A stretch of DNA of 64,000 nucleotides, taken from Linanthus parryae. Lineage: Eukaryota; Streptophyta; Magnoliopsida; Ericales; Polemoniaceae. Numbering within the stretch: the first letter of the stretch is position 1; the number at the start of each line of letters is the position of its first letter. The position numbers and the translations under genes were made by a program. Shown here in pieces: positions 1 to 10,949 of the stretch. The stretch lies in NCBI GenBank assembly GCA_023055425.1, contig JALGPY010000009.1, forward strand, positions 35,445,275 to 35,509,274, given 5' to 3'. Under the pieces are notes generated by a model. The model was not told the origin of the DNA. It worked only from the letters and a program-made list of their open reading frames with translations, and ran no database searches.

Positions 1-34
1 ATCTGTTAAAGATTGGCTAGGAAAGTGTTTTGCA

Positions 35-942
35 ATGAATGACTTAGGAGACGCGGAATATATACTTGGTATAAAGATCTATAGGGATAGATCTAGAAAG
101 CTGCTCGGCCTAAGTCAAAGTACATATATAGACACGGTGTTGAAGAGGTTCAACATGCAAGATTCAAAGAAGGGATTCTTGCCCATGTCGCATGGAGTCA
201 CTCTTTCCAAGAATGACTGTCCCTCCAATGAGATTTAGAAGGACCGCATGAGTAGGATACCATATGCTTCCGCCATAGGATCCATCATGTACGCCAAGTT
301 GTGTACTAGACCAGACGTGTCATACGCGTTGAGTATGGTGAGCAGATATCAGTCCAATCAGGGTGAGAGTCGCTGGATTGCTGTCAAGAACATCCTAAAG
401 TACTTGAGAAGAACTAAGGATGCATTTTTGATATTTGGAGGTAAGAAAGAGCTAAGTGTAATCGGTTACACTGATGCGAGCTTCCAAACTGACGAAGATG
501 ACTACAGATCGCAGTCTGGATACATGTTTTGCCTAAATGGAGGAGCTGTGAGCTGGAAGAGTTCCAAGAAAGGGACAGTTGCTGATTCTTCAACAGAATC
601 TGAGTACATTGCTGCAGCGGAAGCAGCAAAAGAGGCAGTTTGGATAAAGAAGTTTATCAGTGAGCTCGGTGTGGTCCCTAGCATCGTGAATCCCATAGAG
701 TTGTACTGTGACAACTCCGAGGCGATCTCACAAGCCAAGGAACCAAGATCACACCAGAAATCAAAGCATGTACTTAGGAGATTCCATCTTATTCGTGATA
801 TGATCGATCGAGGAGATGTGAAATGTGCAAGATTCTGACGGATGAAAATCTTTCAGATCCGCTCACAAAACCTCTTGCACAGCGAAAGCATGAAGGGCAC
901 GCCAGATCTATAGGCATACGAGATGCGCCAGATTGGTTCTAG
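35..942 (+). pseudogene. Copia RT C-terminus and RNase H (element A)
   Basis: Terminal part of a copia Pol polyprotein. RT thumb/connection sequence (GDAEYILGIKIYRDRSRKLL) is followed by the standard YASAIGSIMYA and RPDVSYALS blocks and then RNase H: TDASF with the first catalytic Asp, STESEYIA with the Glu, and LYCDNSEAI with the next Asp. RNase H would remove the RNA strand during cDNA synthesis. Breaks are a TAG at 236-238 where the sister copies read Glu, and a frameshift near 823-830, after which the conserved tail ILTDENLSDPLTKPL continues in another frame to a stop at about 942. The RT catalytic YVDD box would lie just upstream of the window. Confidence 0.85.
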
Positions 943-956
943 TGCAAGTGGGAGAC

Positions 957-2301
957 TGTTTGAATATAATAAAGTCCTTAGATACAATGTGTTGTTTATC
1001 TTAAATATCCCTAGTCAACTATATTGATTAATAGGACGATCAAATATAGACTAGTATGTGTGTAGATTGATATGGAGATATCAAGTCTAATACAAGGGTA
1101 TGCATTAGGGGTAATGGCATAATGTATTGACCCACAACGAGAATGATACATTAGATTATGTTAAGTCACAATCGTTTCTCGTAGTGGTAATATAATTGCA
1201 ATCCTTTAACATGAAGTCACTAGAGACTCTAGTTGAGAAATATCGTGCTTTGATGTTATCAAACGTTACACCGTAACTGGGTAATCATAAAGGTAGTTAT
1301 CGGGCATGGTAGGAAGAAAGCTTACAGATTGTAGTGATGTAGAGAGGATTTTTCCCTCCCACATAATGGGAGAAAATATCCACGACCACTCGAGGGATGA
1401 GGCTTATTGAATGTCTGGCCAGACTCAAATAAATCAATATGGAGATATTAATGTTATCTGCTTGCATAAGCATATTCCCAGGATCGAGGAACTATGGATT
1501 GGGTATACGAGTGTGACTATTTATGTGTCGTGTCCAATCGGGATATGGAGACAAACGGATAGTGCAATATGAGATATTGGGCACAAGAGGTTTGTCGGGA
1601 TCACTGACTATTTCTATTAGTTGGGTGGCATGGATGTGTTGCTAGACACCGCTCCATGTTAGTAATAAGTTACTACCAACTAAGTAGAAACCTATGGGGT
1701 CACACGTCAAGTAGAGTGGAACTAGATTTTGGATTAATTAATTTGATTAATTAATAATAATGATCATTGTGCAACACCTTGCAAACTTAGTAGGACTAAT
1801 ATGCAAGGAAGGGACTAATCAAAGTTTATGTAGAACTAGGAAGGACATTTATGTAGTTAACAAGGAGTTGTTGGACTATATAAAGGAGGCTCTAGCTTCC
1901 TTCCCACTTAATGTTATTATACATAACACAAGAGAGTGGGAGAGAGCAAGAGAGAGAGCAAGAAACAAGCTAGAGGCAGAAGCCCCTAGCCGTCCGCCCT
2001 TTCCCGTCGGCACAAGAGAGGGCCAAAACCCTCTCTTCTTCCTTTGGTTGTTTGATTCCTTCTTCCCTCTTCCTCCGGTCCAAGCTAGCACTTGAGAAGG
2101 AAGAATCTAGATCTAACCTCTAGACGTGGATCAATCGTAGAGACGAGGACATTATTCTTCGTGTGATCTCCCAAACCAAAAGATACACAATTACTATGTT
2201 TCTTATCATGTTATGATGTCTCTTCCTGTGATCCTTGGTGGGCTTTGAGTAGAAATTATTTTTTTTTTATTCTGCTGCGTTACCTACGTCAAAACCCAAC
2301 A
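957..2301 (+). repeat. 3' LTR of copia element A
   Basis: Starts TGTTTGAATATAATAAAG directly after the polypurine tract and ends ..GTCAAAACCCAACA, the same terminus as LTR B (read on the minus strand). Its body matches LTR D more closely than LTR F (for example GGAGATATCAAGTCTAA), so A and D belong to one subfamily. Compared with D, roughly 80 bases are missing just inside the 5' end, which removes the GATGCCCTAGAGGCA block. A TATA box lies at 1877-1884. Length is 1345 bases. Confidence 0.85.
1877..1884 (+). promoter_or_regulatory. TATA box of LTR A
   Basis: TATATAAA within GGACTATATAAAGGAGGC, conserved in position and context in LTRs B (9823-9830, minus), C (18741-18748), D (22431-22438) and F (26922-26929 and 33862-33869). 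It is the likely core promoter of the LTR, with the RNA starting a few tens of bases downstream. Confidence 0.7.
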
Positions 2302-2808
2302 CTTTCCAATCTAATTCGAACGACAATTAGTCTTCCATAGACTAATTCCATGTTACATAGGTAGAATCCATATTCTATACATGTTGAACCACGTCAACAC
2401 CTTTGTCAGTTCGTGTACTATGACCTAAGCCTCACAACCATCTTGATCTATCTCCATATATCTTCATATGTTTGAGTCGCCTAGGTCTATCATTCGAAGA
2501 TTAATTCCCTAGTCAATATACGTAAGATTGCCAAGTAGGGACATTATTCCCAATGATTAGTATGTCTCCACATACAAGACTAGAAATCTAATTGTGCTCC
2601 CACTAACCTTCTTGTAAACACAAGTTCTCATCTTCAATTTCTGATGGAACCAAATTCCTTTGATTGCATCTTCAATTCGAAGAATCCAACGCCAAGAAGC
2701 TTGATTCAATCTATAGACAGATTGCTCCAAGCAAGATACGAATGGATTTAAGCATCACAACTGGGGAGAGATTTCATCATAGTCTATACTATGAACTCAC
2801 ATGAAAAC
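2302..2808 (-). pseudogene. RT fragment of copia element B
   Basis: Read on the minus strand this shows the copia RT core in pieces: a DYD(E)T block near 2785, the LNQAS equivalent of YGLKQAS near 2705, TCVYKKVSGS near 2610 and LVLYV at 2570. The Asp pair of the YVDD box is lost (it reads YVET). Several stops and frameshifts follow. It joins directly to 5935 onward once the Athila-like insert 2809-5934 is removed, which supports that insert's boundaries. Confidence 0.75.
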
Positions 2809-3086
2809 TGACGCGATTTCTTACGTATATACGCAAGTGCACGGTCCTGAGCAAATTTAATTGTGCCCAGCTTGAGACAGAAGGTTTCTGCCTGAATTGG
2901 TGGCACCACAATTGCTGGCTCCCTTCCTTTAAGATCCGCCTCAAATGCCTGAATTATTGCTTTCCCTGAACGATTATATGGCATTGAGGTCGGGTGCGGT
3001 CTAGATGTTGCTGCCAGTGCTTTCTCTACAGCTTCAGCCACCAGATGCTCTGTGGTGAAGCTAATCTGCCCTTGACCTTCCGCCAT
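2784..3086 (-). pseudogene. Truncated Athila-like Gag fused into LTR sequence
   Basis: The frame starts MAEGQGQISFTTEH at 3086, close after the PBS and leader as expected for gag. About 80 residues are gag-like, ending PPIQAETFCLKLGTIKF, which resembles the segment before the capsid domain in Athila Gag proteins. At about 2845 the DNA changes to the LTR terminus, so the frame runs on through LTR sequence (RALAYIRKKS) and then into flanking element B before stopping at 2784. The capsid and all later domains are absent. An upstream ATG in the same frame exists at 3146, but the sequence before 3086 looks like leader. Confidence 0.6.
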
Positions 3087-3207
3087 AGCTACCTGAGAAA
3101 AAAACACTAGCACACCCGTGAGGTGAACAGATATTAACAAAAACAAAAATAAAATAAAATAAAAACTCTAAACTAATTTCTAACTAAACAATCTACCGCT
3201 GTCCGCA

Positions 3208-3219
3208 GCAACGGCGCCA
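3208..3219 (-). promoter_or_regulatory. Primer-binding site, Athila-like element
   Basis: On the minus strand TGGCGCCGTTGC begins 6 bases after the LTR end (..GCGTCA AGTTTT). The motif TGGCGCCGTTGC is the usual Athila-type primer-binding site (tRNA-Asp type). It fixes the orientation of the element and the LTR boundary at 3226. Confidence 0.75.
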
Positions 3220-3225
3220 AAAACT

Positions 3226-5934
3226 TGACGCGATTTCTTACGTGTATACACAAGTGCACGGTGTAAGTAATAAAATGAGAGTATTAAGCTCAGGTTGTCG
3301 TCTAGATATTATTTAACTAGATAATTAATTTAGATTTAAGTAACCGGAAGAAAAGTTGTGATTTAAGGAGTCGTCACCCTCAAACAAGTGACTAAAATTA
3401 AATAAACAAAACCAAACTAATATTTTTATTATTTTATGATTAATATGAATATGGAGAACACTAGATAGTTTTGGGGTCCTTAGGGAATTTAGATATTTCC
3501 GGACTATGATTTGAAACACTCTACCTACGTCTCGTTGTACCGGGTCACACTCATTACGATCTTCTGCCGATCTTACGTAAATATACGTTACGGTCTACTT
3601 CGGGTCCTGTTGGTCCACCTCCGTCTACCGTTACGTTCTAGTTAGCTAGCCAGGTTCACTCACCGGGTCCTGTCGGTCCACCGATTACGCTAATCCTAAC
3701 TAGGTCTAACCGAAACAAACCACATACGGTCATTCAAGTCTCTATCTCCTGTCAGTCTAAAGAAACTACAAGAATGTCAACAACATTCTTCACGAATCCG
3801 GGTTATGTTCACTGTCCTGGAACAAACCTAGATAGCTAGCATGTATTGGGTGATCAAACCAAACAAACTAAGAGTTAAGAACACGAACTTGTCAAATAAC
3901 TAAAACAATACGTAGAATTGAGTTCAAGACATGAATCAAATACACAAATTTGGAAATCTAAACAAACCCCAGTTCTCCATAAACTATCTAGCCATGAGAG
4001 ATTTAGCTAGACATAGAAATCGTTTAGCTTTACATAGTTCTCCATAATAAAAGTGATAAAAAAAAGAGAGGTGGAAGAAAGAAACAGAGAAAATCTGAGC
4101 TCCGTTCCGTCTTCTCCTTCATCCTTCTTAGTCTTCTGCGTCTTTTTTTTCTCGTCTGTTCTGTTGAATGAATCGCAGAATGATGGTTTTTTTTTTATCC
4201 CCCCAAAGCAGCCCCTTAGTCCCCCCCTTAGTCCCGTGTAAATCTGACCCGTGCATAACTTGGATTAAAAACCCCTTTTTGCACTTTTGCCCCTGCAAGA
4301 AAGTGGGAGTTCTCATAATTGGCTTTTAAATTCCCAACCTTAGGGCTGCTTTATTTTCACTTTGCCCCTGCTTTGTAGCCGCCTGAATAGCAGGAGTGTT
4401 TCTATTCGGCACGTCATCCCCTGGCTCTTTGCTTCGCAATTCCTCCTCTGCGTTTTGCACTCTGTTTCTTCTTATTTTTCTTAGCTGTCTCTTTTCTGTG
4501 TTGCGGCTTCTTGCTGCTGGTATCTGCTGTGTTTTTGCAGCGGTGATTGGCTGGGTTTCATCCTTGCTCTGTTCTCTTCGCTGCTACTCGATTGCTCCTG
4601 AGATTGGCTCTGTTTTTGCAGCGGTACTGAGAAGAGGACAATTGCTGAGTGTTGCTGAGTTAAGGTCAATCTGATCGTGGTTCAGGGGGTTGTGTTTGAA
4701 AGCCATGTCGTGGGTTTAATTGGTAATGACGTCTGAGGTGGAGAGGGAAATTGCAGGTCTGGACATTGCAATGGAGTGATGGGGGAAGATGGTGGATTTG
4801 GTGGCTGTAAGAGGTTGTTTTGGTGAAGGCAGAGGTTCGGCTATTGTGTTTGTGTGTGGCACTGAAGGGTGATTGGAGGTAAAGATTGGAGTATAAGGTT
4901 GTTATCAGTTTGGTGAAGGGAGGAGCTGGTTGCTGTAATGGTTTATGGTGGAGATTTCAGGTGGTTTAATGGAGAATGGCTCAGGGTGTTTTGGAGTTGC
5001 AGAGAAGTAGCAAGATTGGTGATGGTTGAAGGTAATAATGGTGGCAGTGAAGTATTTTTGGATGCGAATGGGGGTTGTTAATTAGGGAGGTTTGGGTGTT
5101 GTTGGCGATGGAAAACTTACAAGCAAGTTGTTTTGGTAAAATGGAGGATTTTGGTGATTGTTTTTTTAGGTGGCAATAAAGGTGAAATCAGGTGGTGTAT
5201 TGGAAGTTCTTGGGTCTGATGTTGTTGCTTCTTAATCGGGATGGGGTTTGGTAATCTGCTGGGTATTTCAGTTGGTAATTATGGTAGGTTATGGAGGCTG
5301 AATTGTGGAGTTTAGGAGGTGGGTGGTGTGGTACTGGTGTAGTTTGGCTTAGGTTCTGTGTATTGGTCTGCTGGGTTATTTAGGGTTGAATTGGTAGATA
5401 GTTTATGTAGGTAGTTTGATTGTTGGTTATTTTTGTGAGTAGTCAGTAGGTTGGTTTATGTGACAGAGGAGGTTTGTTATGGTTTGGGTCCATGTTTGAT
5501 GGTTAATTTGGCATTGGAAGTACTGGTGATGGTAATTGCAGTTCATGGTGGAGGTTTAGGGTAATGTTTGGAAAAAGATATTGAGGTAATGGTTGTTTTG
5601 GTGTTGGATTGTTGTGCTGGAGATAGGAATTTTTGTTCCTCATCAAATTCCATCAATTTTCTTGAGCTTTAATCTCAATTCCGAAGTTCACTTTCGTCCC
5701 GTTTCACGCTCCGAGCCTCCGGCATCTACGAATCACAACACTAACACACCGGGTGTGAAATGTGACAATTATAGATCAAATTACTCGAAAACGCCCGAAC
5801 TAATCAAATATGCACATTAAGCTCTAACTCATGAATTCCTCACAATCGTAGAAAAATACAATGTATTTTACCCGGAAATCACACAAAATGGTAGTCTTTC
5901 GACTGTAAATATAACACCGTAAATGGGGTTATCA
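3226..5934 (-). repeat. 5' LTR of Athila-like element (2.7 kb)
   Basis: Long LTR, in element orientation TGATAACCCC..AAATCGCGTCA. Its first 200 bases or so resemble the LTR start of element H (a shared CCGAAGTTCACTTT..CC block and the TGATAAC terminus), and its end shares GTGCAC..GGTTGTCG with H. The part 4680-5620 is strongly G/T-rich on the plus strand, so C/A-rich in the transcript. Small frames on both strands (for example 4053-4241 and 4396-4674) have no recognisable domain and are unlikely genes. Confidence 0.75.
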
Positions 5935-7470
5935 AAATCCTTTTTCCAACCAATTGTCCCTTGAATGTAATCATATTACCATCCATGTTGGTTTCCTCAT
6001 AACCCACTTGCACCCTATAGGTCCTACCCTTTCAGGTGGTTCCACCAAAGTCCATACTTTGGTTGTATACATGGATTCCAAATTGTATCTCATGGCTCCT
6101 TAGCCATTTATGAGAGTATGGCCCACACGTGGCCATCTCATAGGTTGTAGGCTCATCTCGATGAGCAATATATCATGGGTTTTGAGAAATTCTTATTTCT
6201 CTAGTCCCTTCACATATCCTAACTGACCTACGAGGTTCTTGTGTAAACTGAGTAGGTTGCTCCACAATACCTTGTGATCTTGTTCCATCAAAAGGATCAA
6301 GTTCTGTTGTAGTTCTTGAACTCTTTCAAGTTCTATTGTCCTCCCACTGTTTCTTTTAGAGACAATTTCTACCTAGAAACACTGTGGTTCGAGCAACAAA
6401 CAGTTTGTTCTCGATTAGGTTATAGAAATAATATCCCTTTCAGGGTATCCCACAAATATTTATCCGACTTGTGTTCAAGTTTATCTGTAAACTCTTTACA
6501 TAAACTTCATAACCAAAAATCTTTATGAACGACCTACTAGGACACTTCCTAGTCCATATCTCATATGGTGTTTTTCATAATTTGTTTTGATGGAACAAAG
6601 TTAAGGGCGAAATTTGTTGTAAATAGAACATAGCCCCTTAAAAGTAAACTGGAAGTTCTATTTTATACATCATGGACCGAACCGTGTCCAACAAGGTCCG
6701 AACTCTTCTTTTAGACATGCCAAACCCCTGTGGTGTGCTAGGTGGAGTGAGTTTGGATCATATCCAACATTCCCATAGATGCTTGTCAAACTCTTGGCTC
6801 AAGTACTCTCCTCTACGATGCAATCTTAGAGACCTAATACTTTTGCCAAGCTGGCTCTCTACTTCATTATTGAATTCCTTGAACTCTTCAAAGAATTCTT
6901 ATTTGTTTCTTCATAAGATACACAAATCCATATTTCTCTGATCCCATCAGTAAATATGATGAAGTACTGGAAACCATCTTTAGCATTTGTGTTTAGCGGC
7001 TTTCACACATCAATATGTATCATTCCCAAAAGATCATATCTTTGTCTAATAAATAAGTCTTACATATTTCATATGATTCAATAATCAAATGTGTTCTATA
7101 AATCCATCTATATGGAGTTCTAGATATGTATCTATTATTCATGTGGCCTAAACGATAATGCGAAAGATAATTGAATTTAATATCATTATATGCGAACCTC
7201 TTGGTATTAATGTTATAGATGAAATTATCATGATCAAGGATACACTATCCATTTAGACAAAATTTCATTACAATAATGCATATCAGAATAAATGGAACAA
7301 CATTTTTCCTTTATTATGATAGAGAGCTTTCTTGTCCAAACAAGAAATTATGATAATGAACCTACGCATAGCAGGGACATAATCACTTTTGTCTAATTCA
7401 TGAACAATTTCATAAAGGTATAAATAATTTTCTACGGCTAGTTCAGCAACCCTTTGCTTCATTGCCACAT
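5935..7470 (-). pseudogene. Pol fragments of copia element B (protease, integrase, RT start)
   Basis: Read leftwards: a protease/pre-integrase segment near 7283-7468 (ELDKSDYVPAMRRFIIIISC, matching the LNNCYFVPAMSRNIISISC block of copy C); an LGH..N region near 7160; integrase core near 6940-6672 (EFKEFNNEVESQLGKSI, RRGEYLSQEFD, TLLDTVRSMM); then the N-terminal RT block WTLVEPP.. around 6050-5940. The second catalytic motif SDRGGEY is altered to LHRRGEY, and the Asn-Gly of the WNG..E motif is also changed. Stops and frameshifts occur throughout, so no integrase or RT could be made. Confidence 0.75.
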
Positions 7471-9392
7471 GTGTAGAATTATTTCCTCCTTATTGTGTTT
7501 ATCTCTTGTGAAAAAAGATGAAAGCTTAGAGTTCATGGCAGCTTACATGAGGCAAATTACATTAAAAGAACCATTCTTTGATGTTCCTCCCATTAGGTTT
7601 TAGTGTGTCTTGGTAGTTGGTGGGAAGAGAAATTATGTTCTACAATAAACAACAATTTCTCTTTTATTTGAGAACAATTCTCAATTTTATACCAACCTAG
7701 AAAATAGATTCCAGATAGCTTGTCCATCTTATGGACATAAGGTCGTGTTTTGTTTCTTTAATGCAATGGGTATTCAACACTATATGATTATGCAAAGGAT
7801 TGTGACGTATAACTATATTCAACAAGGATTTAAGCTTTCAAACATAGCTCCCACTTTTTTTCTCGGATTAATAACCTCCATATTAATGCGGAAAATACCA
7901 TTATATTTTCTAGTGGCCCAAGATCCATATTTCTCTTCTTTTTAGCTTGCTTTGGCAAGTCACCAAAAATTAGTTATTTAGGTAGAAACCATTCCAATTT
8001 CATCCTATGCAACTCTTGGTCCAATTAGGCGAATAACTCATTATTCTTTATACTTTAGATAACGCCTAATTGTCATGCCTCTAGGCTCATCAATCCAATT
8101 GATATTACCGAGTTGCGTCCAACCTCTTGCTACAACATACACACATTAATTGCTTGTGTCGTCCGCAACACATCATGGTGATTTAAAACTGCCTTGCTTT
8201 GGCAAGCCTGGATTTAATATACCCTGATCATGAAAGGTGTTTAGACAAGAGAAGGCAAAAACACAATATTTAAATTGTGGAATTTTATTTTCAATTTTAA
8301 ATTGTTTTTGTTGATCCATATCAACTGATCTACTTATTTGAGTTTGGGCACAACTCCAAATAAAAGATCCGGGTTGTTTAATTATCTTATTATCAAATTG
8401 CATGCATCATCCATACATCAACAACAATAATAAGACAATAAATAAACATCCACAAAATATTAATAAACGTGATATGGATATGACCTCCTAGACTAAGATA
8501 TTCTCAAGCCAATAAGAATATCTATGAACCCTAGAATAAAAACGCATCTCCATGTGTCTCCATATTTTGATCCATCCTTCATAGTCTTGTGGAATGCTTC
8601 ATGCTCCGTTTTGTGGTTCCTTCAATTCTTTGGGCTTCTTTTCTTCAATCTTGGCTATCTATCTATTTTACCTAGTACTAGCTAACATCTATACTAAATA
8701 AAATAAATCTCACAAGTTGAGAAAAATACCGGCTCGCATGCCGTAAACCCAAAATTAATCATTACAACGAATTGACCAGCTCGCAGGCCGTAAACAAACC
8801 ACAAACTTTAAACATCCACAACAAACCACATCTAAGGACATATCAAATCACCATACAATTTCACATAAACAGTTAAAACCAATTTTTAACGTGCTTATTC
8901 AATTTTAGTTGATTTTAGGATTAACTAAGGTCAAACGATCCAAGGGGCCTAACCATTCACTTGGCCGAACCCCAAAGAGACCGCCTAAGGACTTGGGCCG
9001 GTCGGCACCTAGCCCACACGACTAGGCTGTGTGCTAAGGCTGCCCTAGCTCCTAGGCCGAACCTTGCTTGGGCGGCAAGGAAGGAGGGGCGGTCCACTAG
9101 GGGGGTTGTTTCCAAAACAACTCCTTGCCTTGTTGCCCAAGTTTGGTTGTTTCCTTCTTTGAAAAGAACTCCTTCTTCCAATAGGATGCCCAAGAACCCT
9201 AGATCTAAGATCTTAAAATTTCCCAAACTCACTAATTCCTACATCCCATGTAAAATTAGTTCTTGTTTGATTGAATTATTGACAAATTGCATCAATATGC
9301 TTGATTTGTCCGTTTTACGCGATAAACAATGATTTAAAGTGTAAAACTACATAAATCGTAACACATAAAGCACGTTATGCTCTACGAGCTGT
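7471..9392 (-). other. 5' leader of copia element B
   Basis: Untranslated stretch between PBS and gag. It contains two copies of a conserved motif, CTCGCAGGCCGTAAAC at about 8779-8795 and a variant at 8731-8747, and two inverted repeats CTTGC..GCAAG at 7946-7959 and 8193-8206. The same arrangement is found in the leaders of D and F. At the left end (7500-7800) most of gag is missing. A plus-strand frame at 8961-9332 is only the reverse of leader sequence and has no known domain. Confidence 0.65.
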
Positions 9393-9405
9393 GGCTCTGA
9401 TACCA
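9393..9405 (-). promoter_or_regulatory. Primer-binding site of copia element B
   Basis: On the minus strand TGGTATCAGAGCC follows the LTR end (..CCCAACA G). This is the standard copia site complementary to the 3' end of initiator tRNA-Met. Confidence 0.85.
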
Positions 9406-9406
9406 C

Positions 9407-10949
9407 TGTTGGGTTTTGACGCAGGTTCCGCAGCGGAATAATAAAATTAATCCCGCTCAAATGCCACCAAGGATCACAAGAAGAGAATCATAACGATGGT
9501 AAGGGAAGAAACAAGCAACACACCTTAGAGGTCTCATGTGATGACTTGTAACGTGAATTGTGTCACGTCTCTACGGTTTATCCATGCCTAGAGGTGAGAT
9601 ATAGATCCTCCAACTCCTTGTGATAGCTAGGAAGAATGGAAAAGGATGAAGGAATCATGCAACGAATCACCAAGGAAGAGGGTTCGGACCCTCTTGGTGG
9701 CCGACGGGTAGAGGGGCAGTATAAGGGGGTTCGGCCTCCTTATGTTTGCTTTCTCTCTCCTTGCTTTATTCTCTCCTACTCTAAGTAAGTAAATGTGTCG
9801 AGAAAATAAGCTAGGAGTGTTCTTTATATAGTCCAACAACTCCTTGTCCTACTACATAAAGAACCCCTCTCCTAATCCTACTTAAATAAGGATTAGTCCC
9901 TTTTTGCAAACTAGTCCTAATCATGTCCATACATGGATTAGTTCTCTCTGCAATTTAATCTTAATCATGTCTCTACATGAATTAGTCCACCTTGTCAAAT
10001 CCTAATCATGTCTATACATGGATTTGTCCAACTTGCATATTAGTCCTACTAAGTTAGCAAGTTGTTGTAATTTGATCATTCTAATTAATTAATCATATTA
10101 ATTAATTAATTCCCAAGTCTAGTTCACCCCTATATGACGTGTGACCCCATAGGTTCTATTTAGTTGGTAGTAACAATTTACTAATATGGAGCGGTCACTA
10201 GCAAGACATCCACTCTAGCCAACAAATAGGACAGTTATCATGACAAACCTTGTGCCCAATATCACATATTGCGTTTATCCCTTTGTCTCTATATTCGGAT
10301 TGTACACGAGACATAATAGTCACACTCGTATATTCAATCCATAGTTTCTCGATCCTGGGAATATGCTTATGAAAGCAGATAACATTGATTTATCTGGGTC
10401 TGGCCAAACATTCAATAAGCACCATCCCTCGAGTGGCCATGGATATTTACTCCCATTATGTGGGAGGGACAAATCCTCTCTAAATCACTACGATCTCTAA
10501 GCTTGCTTCCTATCATGCCCGATAGCTATCTTTACAGTTGTCCGGTTAAGGCACAACGTTGGATAACATCAAAGCATGATATTCCACAACTAGAGTATCT
10601 AGTGACTTCAAGTCTAACGATTACATGGTAATTGGCACTACGAGAAGCGATTGTGACTTTGACATAATCTAATGTATCCTTCTCGTCGTGGGTCAATCCA
10701 GTATGCCATTACTCCTAATGCATACCCATGTGTTGGATCGTGATATCTCCATATCAATCCAACCCCATACTAGTCTATAGATGATTGTCCCATTAATCAT
10801 TATAATTGACTAGGGATATTTAATAATATAACACTTATATTCTAAGGACTTCATTCATGTTAACATATCTCTATATCGATAACATAATGAATCGCAAATC
10901 CACATATTTTTCACAATTAATTGAGTGCCTCTAGGGCATAATTCCAACA
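9407..10949 (-). repeat. 5' LTR of copia element B
   Basis: In element orientation it begins TGTTGGAATTATGCCCTAGA and ends GCGTCAAAACCCAACA, 1543 bases. The Angela/BARE start block is well conserved. A TATA box (TATATAAA on the minus strand) lies at 9823-9830. The first 120 bases match the LTR fragment at 12464 better than LTRs D or F, defining a second LTR subfamily. Outside its right end the sequence is gypsy integrase, so GCTTT (10950-10954) would be half of the target duplication; the other half is outside the window. Confidence 0.85.

Larger units (their letters stand above)
1..2301 (+). mobile_element. Copia element A (Angela/BARE type), 3' part
   Basis: Right-hand end of a Ty1/copia retrotransposon that enters the window inside its RT domain. 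The order seen is RT C-terminus, RNase H, a polypurine stretch (AAGTGGGAGAC) and a 3' LTR. At 2302 the sequence switches abruptly to minus-strand copia RT, so A is inserted into element B. The family call rests on close protein and LTR similarity to copies C, D and F in this window, whose LTRs begin TGTTGGAATA..GCCCTAGAGGCA as in Angela/BARE elements. The left end and target duplication lie outside the window. Confidence 0.85.
2809..5934 (-). mobile_element. Deleted Athila-like Ty3/gypsy element
   Basis: Insertion in the RT of element B. It begins TGACGCGATTTCTTACG and ends GGGGTTATCA, that is TG..CA termini, flanked by AAAAC on the left and AAATC on the right, a probable 5-base target duplication with one mismatch. 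In element orientation it holds one full LTR (5934 to 3226), a PBS, a leader, the start of gag, and then only the last 36 bases or so of the second LTR (2809-2845). Everything from mid-gag through pol and most of the 3' LTR is deleted, so it is non-autonomous. The LTR start resembles that of element H, supporting the Athila-like assignment. Confidence 0.8.
2302..10949 (-). mobile_element. Copia element B (Angela/BARE type), nested and decayed
   Basis: Minus-strand copia copy. Reading leftwards from 10949 it has a 5' LTR, a primer-binding site, a long leader, fragments of protease, integrase and RT, then an interruption by an Athila-like element (2809-5934), more RT (2302-2808) and finally the insertion of element A. 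Its RNase H and 3' LTR would lie left of the window. Almost all of gag is missing: the leader runs to about 7800 and protease starts near 7470. Many stops make it an old copy. The LTR lies in the integrase of a Tat-type gypsy fragment. Confidence 0.8.

Noticed and set aside
4396..4674. 92-codon frame rich in Leu, Cys and Ser
   Set aside because: Lies in the Athila-like LTR; its hydrophobicity comes from a pyrimidine-rich, low-complexity stretch and there is no homologue I recognise.
8961..9332. 123-codon plus-strand frame
   Set aside because: It is the reverse of the GC-rich leader of minus-strand copia B; no domain, and the opposite frame is equally open.
10137..10949. Separate LTR at the right of B
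   Set aside because: Similarity to LTRs C and F here is simply the first half of LTR B on the minus strand; no second terminus is present.
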